Assembly: GCA_031216915.1 (NCBI GenBank) | Contig: CM062295.1 | Location: 182,356,927-182,420,926, forward strand | Origin: Pictodentalium vernedei | Lineage: Eukaryota > Mollusca > Scaphopoda > Dentaliida > Dentaliidae | Direction of reading: 5' to 3' | Length of the DNA: 64,000 bases | Part shown: positions 8,990 through 17,700 of the stretch, piece by piece | Numbering within the stretch: the stretch's first letter is position 1 | Layout: each line of letters starts with the position of its first letter | Position numbers and translations under genes: made by a program | The notes under the pieces: generated by a model | Databases searched by the model: none | Told to the model about the DNA's origin: nothing | What the model saw: only the letters and a program-made list of their open reading frames with translations

Positions 8990-10766
8990 AGAGAAGATCT
9001 CCTGAGACCGAAGCGACTCTAAGAGAGTTCTTCACCTTAGAATCCACTAGTGTGGATGTAGACAGGGCTGCGTCACGTCTAACCAACTCCAGATTAGCCA
9101 CTGAAAGGGCGGAGTTACACGTGGAATAAGCTACTGCCCTTGAAAGAAGTCTTAAGGAGGATTGTATATCCTGAAACTCTTCCCCTTGAAGACGCAGTGA
9201 TAACGCCTTCGTAAGGTGATCTGCGTAAGATAAGGCATCTAAATTGGCTCTGTTAGACGCAATAGCTGTTTCCAACACTGCGGTTGGAATAGAAGCTGAC
9301 GACGGTAATGATAGCTCTAAGTCTTCCGCCTCGTCGTCCATACGCAGAGGAACTCTCGGTATACCCTGACCTGCCGTGTCGAATTTATTCCTTGCATTAA
9401 TGAAAGGCAGGTTGAGAGTATTTGCGGACAAGAAGCCTGCTTTCCCTGTCCTGGAAGCAAGTTTAAAAATAGCGTCGTTCAATAATTCAAATGTTCTTGC
9501 AACATTATTGGACTGCGACGGAAACTCGGGAGCGATGTCCCTGAACCGCTCGAAAAAATCAGAGTCCAATGACGCTATAATTCTCCTGTCCGGAAGCGCA
9601 GCAGTCTGGCCCGACGGAACAACTTGAGGAAGAAAGTGCCGGATGAAGTCTACGGCAGCTTTGTGTTGTTCCGAAAGGGATAGCTCCAATTCATCCGTAT
9701 CCCTTTCACCATCCGGTCGGACCTCCCGATGTTCCCGGTCGTCCGCCCCCGATGCTTCGGCGGAGCGTACCGACCCAGTGCCGTCGGATAATTCTCGATC
9801 CGACACCGTTTCTGTCGGCTGCTGGGATGCTGCGATAAGCTGTGCTATCTGCACTAGAATGTCCGACGTCGAGACCTGCGGAGGAGCGGTCTTTCGCTGC
9901 TTTGCCGAGGGCAGCTCCGCATCGGATGGCTCCCGCATACTTTTCCTATGCGAACGTCCGGAGTCCATCGGTCTCGAGTCCCTGGCTGCCGGATGGTGTG
10001 ACCTGGTCGCCGAATAATCCTTCCTCGGCGAAGCTGGCAAGATATCGGAGGTCACGCAGCCAAGGTGCGGTCGTGTGCGCCGGCGAGAAGAGGAAGCCTT
10101 AACAGTCTCTGCGGACTGCTTATACAACGGAGCGTCCCGAGCGACGGACGTATGCTCCGCTAAAGACACATTTTGTACCACAACATCTGGTCCCAGATGT
10201 TGTTGTACGAGAGAGGGGCCTCTCTCGCTCGCGGCCCGGCTGGACCTGGACGAGCTAGGAACCGGACTAAAAGGCTTCCTCCGTTCTCGTTCACTATCCG
10301 CCGTCACTGGGTGTGCATCTATTATTTTTATAGTGCTCGCATCACCCAAAATTTCCTCTTGGACCGCATCGGACGAACCCGGCTGCCGAACCATTCGGTG
10401 AATGGACGCTACACCGGGCGAGCTAGCGGACGACATTTGTCTAATCTCCATGAGCACTTTTGCCGCTAGCTCTGTATTTAATTGTGACGACGGACGCACA
10501 CTTGAAGAGGATAACATGGAAACATCACCCTGTTCTGGTTCCTCTGAAATAGAAACTGAGAGAGTAGAGTGACCTTGTGGAGAAAGAGCCGGCATCGCTC
10601 TTTCTCCAGAAACAACATATCGTGACACACGTTTCCAATGTTTCTCATCCCAATGTTCACATACAGGACAGGGATTAATGCGAGAACACTGACTACAATT
10701 TATGCAATAATCATGAAAGTCAGAGGAAGATTTCTTCCTATTACAATTTGAACAAGTTCCTTTCAT
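8664..10766 (-). CDS. DIRS Gag-like protein, 700 residues (copy A)
   Basis: First ORF of the element, presumed to package the element RNA. The frame is open from 10817, but I choose Met at 10766 because copies B (21695) and D (56791) also begin with Met-Lys directly before the cysteine cluster. The N-terminal ~45 residues hold CxxC pairs followed by a conserved HW/RW stretch (WDEKHWKRVSRYV). A long Ser/Arg/Glu-rich middle follows, then a conserved block (about 430-600) including LSLRLQGEEFQD and KVKNSLRVASVSG, and a C-terminal Gly/Arg/Ser tail ending in RRPRRSRR, typical of RNA binding. It overlaps the RT ORF by about 325 bp. Confidence 0.85.
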   Translation of the reverse strand: MKGTCSNCNRKKSSSDFHDYCINCSQCSRINPCPVCEHWDEKHWKRVSRYVVSGERAMPALSPQGHSTLSVSISEEPEQGDVSMLSSSSVRPSSQLNTELAAKVLMEIRQMSSASSPGVASIHRMVRQPGSSDAVQEEILGDASTIKIIDAHPVTADSERERRKPFSPVPSSSRSSRAASERGPSLVQQHLGPDVVVQNVSLAEHTSVARDAPLYKQSAETVKASSSRRRTRPHLGCVTSDILPASPRKDYSATRSHHPAARDSRPMDSGRSHRKSMREPSDAELPSAKQRKTAPPQVSTSDILVQIAQLIAASQQPTETVSDRELSDGTGSVRSAEASGADDREHREVRPDGERDTDELELSLSEQHKAAVDFIRHFLPQVVPSGQTAALPDRRIIASLDSDFFERFRDIAPEFPSQSNNVARTFELLNDAIFKLASRTGKAGFLSANTLNLPFINARNKFDTAGQGIPRVPLRMDDEAEDLELSLPSSASIPTAVLETAIASNRANLDALSYADHLTKALSLRLQGEEFQDIQSSLRLLSRAVAYSTCNSALSVANLELVRRDAALSTSTLVDSKVKNSLRVASVSGDLLFDGKLSAIYDNIKKKASDSLLFRSAPKRSDSADTNKAGTSGSYPPKRGSYRGSGASSSSYSRDRQDSDSRSGRPSGRDNRSDAPRSTRRGAGRGRRGFSYRRPRRSRR
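10175..10208. other. Long hairpin within the Gag-like ORF (copy A)
   Basis: Arms CAACATCTGG and CCAGATGTTG (10181-10202) around a two-base loop, extended by an A-T pair and, after one mismatch, GTAC/GTAC. Directly next to it, GAGAGAGG-GG-CCTCTCTC makes a second inverted repeat. Copies B, C and D keep a hairpin at the same alignment position with different arm sequence. Confidence 0.7.
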
Positions 10767-11653
10767 TGTGAAGGAACAACAATAAGTCCTAGTTACTCGC
10801 AAAAACCCCTGACACAAAGATACATAATAACATGATCCATTAATAAATGAAAAAACAATTGCAAAACAAAATAATTTTGAAAAAATATTTTTTCAGAGAA
10901 GCCCAAGTTGCTGAAAAGTAACGTTGAGCCCCGATGGATCCGATGGCAAAGTGTGGTCAAAAATTTTAAAATTATATAAAATAATTAATGAGACACTTTC
11001 GGATAATATAAATGTATCTTATAATGAGATAAACTACCTCAAAGACAAACAGCCCCCCTCAAAAAAGGCTGTTGCCAATGAAAACAAACAGTGTAAACAC
11101 AGAAGAAAACATGACTCCAGGCACTGAAAAAACTGGCCCGGAATCAGTCCTCAATTACACTCTATCTGATGCAAAACAGAGACTCCCAGGGGAGAATCTG
11201 CAGAACATCAGATGGAAGATGCAGAACACAAACGTTATACACCCATGGGTGAAAACGTAACTATGGGGAAAATAACAGAAAACATTCTGTAACCAAGCAA
11301 CTCTCCCAGGGAAATTTTAGAAATGAAACTTCTCAAAAATATGCCAAAAGCATGGGAGAATTGCAAGGGGGGACTTTAGAAGGTTAGGGGAGAGGAAACA
11401 CTGAATAAGCAGTGCAACAATTAGCAAGAATGACAACAAGAGGCGTTTGCCTCGAAAATAGGCAACTTAACATAATTTTAACAAAAAATTTTAAGTACAG
11501 CCCTGATTATTTTTTGCCACTTCTTTTTTCCTCTCCTCCTTCTATCCTCCTTAGAATCACATTTTCTCCAAGAATTACGTGTCTGGCATCCTTTAAACTG
11601 AGATTTACAAGCACAAAGATCAGTGAGATGTTGACTGATGAAGGGCCAAACAG
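10767..11653. other. Leader of copy A between the terminal repeat and the Gag-like ORF
   Basis: About 890 bp without a convincing gene; the short ORFs here have no recognisable domain. Matches 1430-2316 of copy 1 without a difference I could see. It contains an inverted pair CTCTCCCAGGGAA / CATGGGAGAATTG around 11299-11365. Confidence 0.6.
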
Positions 11654-11857
11654 AGAATGATATTTGGCGCCAATTTCGGGACGACTGCGTCACTGCGCAT
11701 GCGCAGTAGAGTCGTACTATGGAGGTCCTTTAGGACATGATTTCTTTTTGTTTTGGATGCAAATTTTGGGGATTGGGGGGCAAAATTTGTGTTTGGCCCT
11801 GGTTTTTGTGGAGTTAGCACCAGCTAAGTCTGGGTCATTGGTACAGTATAAAAATAT
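11654..11857. repeat. Right inverted terminal repeat of copy A (5' end of the element)
   Basis: 11654-11842 is the exact reverse complement of 4770-4958. The outer end GTACAGTATAAAAAT (to 11855) recurs in reverse in the internal complementary region. After 11858 the sequence is no longer shared with copy 1. Confidence 0.92.
11692..11707. promoter_or_regulatory. NRF1-like palindrome in the right terminal repeat
   Basis: ACTGCGCATGCGCAGT, same as 4905-4920 and 2355-2370. It lies about 925 bp upstream of the Gag-like start and about 150 bp inside the element end, a plausible core promoter position. Inferred from the motif alone. Confidence 0.5.
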
Positions 11858-12236
11858 AGAAATTTTGGGCGGGGCCAAAAATCTTACCACTCCTATTACA
11901 AAGCCAAATATTACTTCACAAACTTCGTTTGAACAAACTTGATTCTACACCTCATATGGAAGCTCCATAGCAAATATCAAGTCATTGTACACACTGGTTC
12001 TTGAGAAGAAGATTTTAAAAATATTTTGGAGCATTTTCCCCCACTCCCTCCCTATGGGGCTGGGCATGCTGAGTTGAACAAAAATGAAATGCCTCTTTGG
12101 GACCATCACTCACACAAACTTTCACTTGAATTGTCCCAGTGGCTTTGGAGGAGAAGACCAAAACATGGTGTTGATGGAAGACGGATGGCAAGCGATGAGA
12201 TAAGCTCAGCTTGACTTTGTCAAGATGAGCTAAAAA
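11858..12236 (+). repeat. Right part and 3' tail of the split pearl/Helentron-like element
   Basis: Begins with AAATTTTGGGC and continues the phrases of the 3164-4730 array (TTGAACAAACTTGATTCTA, GAAGAAGATTTTAAAAA). Ends with a hairpin at 12203-12231: AGCTCAGCTTGAC-TTT-GTCAAGATGAGCT, nearly perfect, followed by AAAAAAA. Terminal hairpins are usual for Helitron/Helentron 3' ends. Confidence 0.65.
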
Positions 12237-13033
12237 AATGTTCAATGAGGGTATTTAATTTCAACGAGAACCTGCTTGAGAATGCAAACCATTTTTCAGA
12301 CTTATTTAGAAAACTTATTTCCAGCAATAAATATTCCCCATAATTCTATTGCATATTTAACCATCTATATCCTGTTTGACAGGGGAGGTACCTGGGAAAC
12401 AAGAATTTTTTTTTAGTAACTGCAGCATTGCCCCTAATTTTACAATTAAATCAAATAGGATTTAATTCAGGTTTGTGTAAATGTATGTGAAAAGGATTAG
12501 AATAAATGAAACATTAGAACTGTCTGAACATGATTCTTGTCTGTATATACTGACTGATGAGTATCCTACCAAGTACAACTAGTGCTATTGTTGAGTATGA
12601 TTCATACCCCTGATGCAGTGCTGGATGCAAAGTAGAGCTCCGAACCTTTGAGCTTGAAGGAACTAGCCAAAACTGATCAGTAATACTGATTTGAGCAAAC
12701 TTTGATCTTCATGCAATAGGAAACAAAACTACCATATTTGGTGAAATTTGATCTACTTGTTTTACAAGAGAAATGTTTTTTATGAATTTCACAAAAACAT
12801 TTTTTGCAAGTTATCTCCTCTTTGGGAGTTCGAAATAGGGCATAGAACACATATTTCAGGCACTAACATTTGCTGCAGTGTGAATAACCAAGTCGCATAA
12901 AAAAAAACAAAAAAAATTACAACTTCACATTTTGTAACCTAAAAGTAGACCAAAATGAGCACAAATATGGTCAAAGAAATTTGTTTAGAACAAACTTGAA
13001 TGTATATGAATGAAACATGCTACTTGCCAAACA
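12237..13033. repeat. Dispersed repeat flanking copy B on the left
   Basis: No gene. From about 12780 it matches 23640-23920 right of copy B: both carry a GGCATAG(A/C)ACACATATTT phrase and end in CTTGCCAAA. Copy B inserted between two such units. 12237-12640 shows nothing I recognise. Confidence 0.55.
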
Positions 13034-13057
13034 ATGATAAATTGAAAGTAATTTGTA

Positions 13058-14531
13058 TACTCGCCCAAAAAAGAAAGTGTGCATTGCAGAAATTGATCAA
13101 ACTCCAAAAAAAAAATTTCGTAGGTGTAAAGAGTGTTAATCTGTTCATGAAGTTATATTGCACAAAAAAAACAGCTTTCCCCGTTAAAATTGCATTAATG
13201 AAAAGGCATGTTTTGCACGTGGAGAGTCTGAAAATTCATGCAGCAGTGTGAATCCTTGGGTATTTAAACACTAAAGTAAGGCCTTCCTATCGTTCACATT
13301 CAAACTTGTGCTGCTGTTAAAACGACTCCACATTAGCATGCCAAGATTGACAATGAATCAACGTCTCCTTGCCCTGGGTATGATTAGAGCTGGCAGAACA
13401 CACAGAGAGGTTGCCCAGCATTTGAACTGCCATCGTAACACTGTAGACAGGCTAGTCCATCGACATGCACAACATGATGACGTTCGAGACCGACCCCGCT
13501 CCGGGAGACCTCGAGTTACCACCCCTGCACAAGATCGGTATATCCGTGTCGTCCATCTCTGGAACCGGCAACAAACAGCAACGACGACAGCCAGGAACAT
13601 CCCTGAGACGGATACATCCTTGATCAGTAATCAACCGGCTGAGAGAATACGGCTTACGTCCTCAAAGACCTGCAATTCGTCCGATTTTGACGTTATGTTG
13701 TCGTGCTTGACTGCAGTGGTGTAGACAACATCTCAGGCATCCCTTACACTGGTGGCGACGTGTTGTATCCACAGATGAATGTCGTTTCCATCTTTCATCA
13801 TCAGATGGCCACCAGAGAGTGTACAGACGTCGAAACGAATGCTACGCAGATCCATGTGTCGTGGAGCGAAACCGTTATGGGGGAGGGTCTCTCATGGTGT
13901 GGGGTGGCATCACTGCCCATAACAGAACTGAGCTAGTCATTATTGATGGCAATCTCAATGCAGCCAGATATCGTAATGAAGTGCTTACACCTGTTGTTGA
14001 ACCATTTCTGCAACTTCACGGCCCCGTCGTCATTCTACAGCAGGACAACGCCCGACCCCACGCAGCTCGTGTTGTTCAACAGTATCTGCAGCAACAACAA
14101 GTGGATGTTCTTCCCTGGTCTGCAAATTCGCCCGATATCTCACCCATTGAGCACGTATGGGATGAAATGAAACATCAGCTATGCCGGCTTCCCCATGCAC
14201 CGTCAACGCTTGTGGAACTCCAAAGACAGCTTATCAGAATACCACAACACTTCCATGTTAACTTGTTGGCTTCCATGAGGAGTAGATGCACAGCAGTAGT
14301 CGATGCAGACGGAGGTCATACCAGATATTGAGTGTGTGACTTTTGTGTTTGACCCTTAATGTCTTTGACTCTCCATGGCACCAAGAGTATTCGTCGTAGC
14401 GTAATGAAATTTCTCGTGTTGATCACAAATTGATTCATCTGTGATTGAGTAAAATTTCCATGAATGAAAATGATATATATCTTTTTTTAGTGTTATTTTT
14501 TAGCATGCACACTTTTTTGGGGGGGAGAGTA
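13058..14531 (+). mobile_element. Tc1/mariner transposon inserted in the left end of DIRS copy B
   Basis: Imperfect terminal inverted repeats: TACTCGCCCAAAAAAG at 13058 and the complement of TACTCTCCCCCCCAAAAAAG ending at 14531, both followed inwards by AAGTGTGCAT or similar. A TA duplication flanks it (13056-13057 and 14532-14533). Removing it and one TA restores AATTTGTATATTTTTTATA, the start of the DIRS left repeat as seen at 44650. Confidence 0.9.
13338..14331 (+). pseudogene. Tc1/mariner transposase, frameshifted
   Basis: Cut-and-paste transposase. The N-terminal half (from Met 13338, PRLTMNQRLLALGMIRAGR) has the helix-turn-helix region and the basic RPRSGRPRVTT segment. The second half is in another frame: VINRLREYGL from 13627, then WWRRVVSTDECRF with the first Asp, LMVWGG, LQQDNARPH with the second Asp, and NSPDISPIEHVWDE with the acidic third residue, ending at 14331. 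The frame changes between about 13560 and 13620, and the second frame has stops near 13618 and 13704. The catalytic DDE residues remain but no full protein can be made. Confidence 0.88.
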
Positions 14532-14745
14532 TATATTTTTTATAATTAACAATGGCCCAGACTTAGCTGTGCAAACTCTTTAATTTCCAGGGCGAAACAC
14601 AAATTTTGAACCCCCAATCCCCAAAATTTGTATACAAAACCGAAAAAGAAAAGTCCTAACTGGTCCTTCATACTTTAGCTTACTGCGCATGCACAGTAAC
14701 CAGGAAGTGACCAAAACTGCCGCCAACATCATTCTTCCTAGTTAT
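14532..14745. repeat. Left terminal repeat of copy B (inner part)
   Basis: Same order as the copy A repeat: AATGGCCCAGACTTAGCTG, GGGCGAAACACAAATTTTG, CCCCCAATCCCCAAAATTTG. The palindrome is decayed to ACTGCGCATGCACAGT (14682-14697). B, D, E and F belong to a GGCCCAGAC subfamily; 1, A and C have GACCCAGAC. Confidence 0.85.
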
Positions 14746-14814
14746 GCCTGCTAAATGTTATACATATCTATCAGCGGGGAGGTATGAGTGCCCACTCATG
14801 GGAGGGCCATCCCC

Positions 14815-14902
14815 GTCTGTGCCATTGGTAAGTATAAAAAATATACAAATTACTTTAAATTTATCATATATTTATACTAATAACCAAAGGCCCAGACTTA
14901 GC
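14815..14902. repeat. Internal complementary region of copy B
   Basis: CATTGGTAAGTATAAAAAAT plus AATTACTTTAAATTTATCAT is the complement of the left outer end (13034-13057 and 14532 onward). ATATTTATACTAATAACC is the complement of the right end at 23260-23278. A hairpin ATGAGTG-CC-CACTCAT precedes it at 14784-14799. 14903-15513 is 3' non-coding element sequence without a gene. Confidence 0.82.
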
Positions 14903-15513
14903 TGAATCATAAAAAGGCTGGAAGGCCTAGGACTTTTAGAAGACTGTAGTATCTCAATTACTTCATTTCAAAGAATAGCTCCTAAAGTAGAATAGAAGAA
15001 GACATAGGAATTACTCATGTCTATCACTTTTTTCCAATAAAAAAGAGATTGACACAACACCTAATATATATATTGGAGTAAGACATAATAATTTCTCCAT
15101 TTAATGCCAGCATAACCTTTATGCTAATTCGGTGAAGGAAATCAATTATAAGGAAGTCCAGAGAATGAGACGCCTTATACTCATTAAAAGTGTCCGAGGA
15201 TTGTATATTAATGCTCGTATGACACGTAACATATACAAATGCTTCACACTGAGCTACACTTTAAAAGCAATACATGAATGAGACATAATTGTTGCTTCAC
15301 ACCAAACTACACATTAAAACCACCCAGCACCGATGCTGCACTACGAACACTGGAGGAGGTATTCCCTTGCTTGTCGCTATAATGCCAGATGATATAAAGG
15401 GAAAAACCGCCACCCCTTCCCCTTGTTCTGAAGGAGATTCCTCAGAATGAAGAGGGCAGTGGAATGGCGTCAGTGCTCAAGCAGACTGCGTAAGACATCA
15501 CTGAGATGTATTA

Positions 15514-17700
15514 TTAATGCACGACATTCTGTGTGACAGAAAGAGGACCCATGGACCTCAGGTCACTGGAGATAGACTCTAAATTTTTAAGATAGAACTT
15601 TGTAAATGAAGATGGTTGCATCCAGTAGGCTGCCTTCATTAAATCAGTAATAGCAATACTTTTTGACTAAGCCCAAGAAGAGGACAGTGTCCTAACCTCA
15701 TGCGCTGAAATCTTATTGACAGAAGGTTGAACTGGCGATAGATTCTCGTAAGCGATTCTAACTGCCAAATGAATCCATCTAGCGACTGAATGAACATAAA
15801 TATCTTTTCTGTTAGGTATAAGTGAAAGGAAAAACCTCTTTCTTCCTTTTCGAAAAAGGAGCTAGATCGACGTTTATATAAGTGCATCGCTCTCACTGGA
15901 CACAACAGCGGTCTACGGTTGTCCGAGGATGGTAAGGCATTAATGACAATAGGTTCTAGCTGCTTATCCGGAATCTGATTCTTAGCCAAGAATCCTACTT
16001 CCATAGTAATAGTATTACCCACAGTACAGTAATGGGAATCTTCAACAGATTATGCATGGAGTTCACTAACTCGTTTGGCAGAAGCGAAGGCTAAGAGAAA
16101 AGGCCATACAAAGTTGATTGTCTGTTTCTCAGGCCATTTTTTCCAAAAAAGCATGCGGGCGGGCGGTTTTTTTTTTTTCTTTTTATTTTCTCCCCGAGAG
16201 GTTGTTTGTGGTAATTTGACCCCCACCCAAACGCCTGGTGGACCATGCAAAATTTCGCAAATATATTGGTTATTCACCACAGGGGTGTTGGGTCGTAAAT
16301 GAAGTGGGGTTTGAATGTTTGTTTTTTCAGTGAAACATGAAAATTATAACACAGGACGAAAGTCACGAAACGCCTCGTGGGTGAAACGTCTCGGGTTAAA
16401 ACGTCTCTGGGAGTGGGACAAATCAAATGTCGAAGTGCCAACTTTCAGAGATTTATTTGACCAAAAAAAAAAAATCCTTTCACAACCTGCCTAATAAAAT
16501 CGTGAATCGCAATTTTTCCCCATTATATTCAAAATTATCACAACCCATTTGAACGGGCAGTTCATCCATAAATCATATTTTTTGAAATCTGAAAATGATA
16601 TACAAAACGAATGTTTGCGTGTTTTTATTAACCAATTCGACCGCACATACCTGCCTATATGCGATTTATTTTCAACTATGACTGTTACTTTTATATCAAG
16701 CAACGGTTACTATTAGTTATCCAATTATCCTGCATCTCAAATGCATTTATTTAAATTAACTGGGAAACTCGTAACGGTTTCAAATAACAGTACACAAATT
16801 CCCAATGACGGCCATTTACAATACAAATGTTACGAAAAATAAATGCCAGGAGACTGTGTTCCATTCAACATAGCACCTGACTTTGCAGATTTTCTGAGGG
16901 TTGGTGCGAATCAAACGTGGTGCGAATCGACCATTCCCCTTTGTGAGTGTTTGTTGTCAGACTGAAAGACACCTTCCTTCTTGCTGTCATTATGACTTTC
17001 CTTTTACAGAATAAAACACTTTCTGTCGAGAATATTGCTAGAACCCACCCACTTTATTAAGGTATGATGTAGAAAAAGCTTGAAGTGTGTTAATTTAAAA
17101 TTTGCGAACACATCGATATCTATTTACCGAAATGAGCACAATATCTCAAATTTTTTGAAGATTTTTTTTTGTGTCATAAAAAGGTTGCATGCGCACCAAA
17201 AATGACCATGCGCGCGGGCCTGAGAAACAGAGGTTCTTTTTTTGATGGCCAAAGCCGTTTTATAAGTGAGGAATTTAAATTCAACATCATCTAACGGCTC
17301 AAAAAGAGCTTCTTGAAGTTTCAAAAGAACCCAAGCCAAATTCCAATTAGGAATTAATCTGAGGGTTCTAGGTCTATTGATAGAGAAATTTCTATTTAGC
17401 TTGGATAAGGAAGGATCTAATCCAATACTCAAGTTATCATGATGAGAATTTGTGTCCGATAACAAAGACCTATAGCCCTTAATGGTAACGGGCTGCAGTA
17501 TGAGTACGTCAAACAAGTAGACCAGAAAATTGGCAATCTGAGGAATAGATAGATTATAGATATCCACCGACTGGTCTGTACACCAATGAAAGAAAACCCT
17601 CCATTTTGCTGCGTAATTCAGCGAAGAGGAGGTCCTCCTACAGAAATTGCGTCCACTGCTCGTCCTGTAAATTGCTTCCCGTGCAAGAAGGACCACACAA
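15514..17700 (-). pseudogene. Tyrosine recombinase remnant of copy B, split by an insertion
   Basis: Aligns with the copy A recombinase: SSLNYAAKWRVFFHWC and NFSINRPRTLRLIPNWNLAW right of 17250, and GFLAKNQIP, SAHEVRTLSSSWA (with a stop after it) and FTKFYL left of 16102. A 1.15-kb element splits it next to the Arg box (LLAFASAKRVSELHA). Frameshifts and stops mark it as dead. Confidence 0.88.
16102..17250. mobile_element. TIR element inserted in the copy B recombinase
   Basis: Both ends read GGCCAT inwards and share TGTTTCTCAGGCC about 22 bases in, so the inverted repeats are about 35 bp. Copy A has an unbroken GCTAAGAGAAAAGCTG at this site, which fixes the boundaries. Direct repeat of about 3 bases (AAA). 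No transposase seen inside. Its ends resemble those of the MITE at 43704-44122. Confidence 0.75.

Larger units (their letters stand above)
4731..11857 (-). mobile_element. Complete DIRS-type retrotransposon (copy A)
   Basis: About 7.1 kb with inverted terminal repeats, an internal complementary region next to the 3' repeat, and three overlapping minus-strand ORFs: Gag-like, RT/RNase H and tyrosine recombinase. This is the diagnostic layout of DIRS1-like elements, which integrate by a tyrosine recombinase rather than a DDE integrase and make no target duplication. No frameshift or stop breaks any ORF, and the key RT, RNase H and recombinase residues are present. It sits inside a ~167-bp tandem-repeat element that continues on both sides. 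Whether it is active today cannot be told from sequence. Confidence 0.95.

Noticed and set aside
13358..13634. Minus-strand open frames over the Tc1/mariner element
   Set aside because: Antisense shadows of the transposase.
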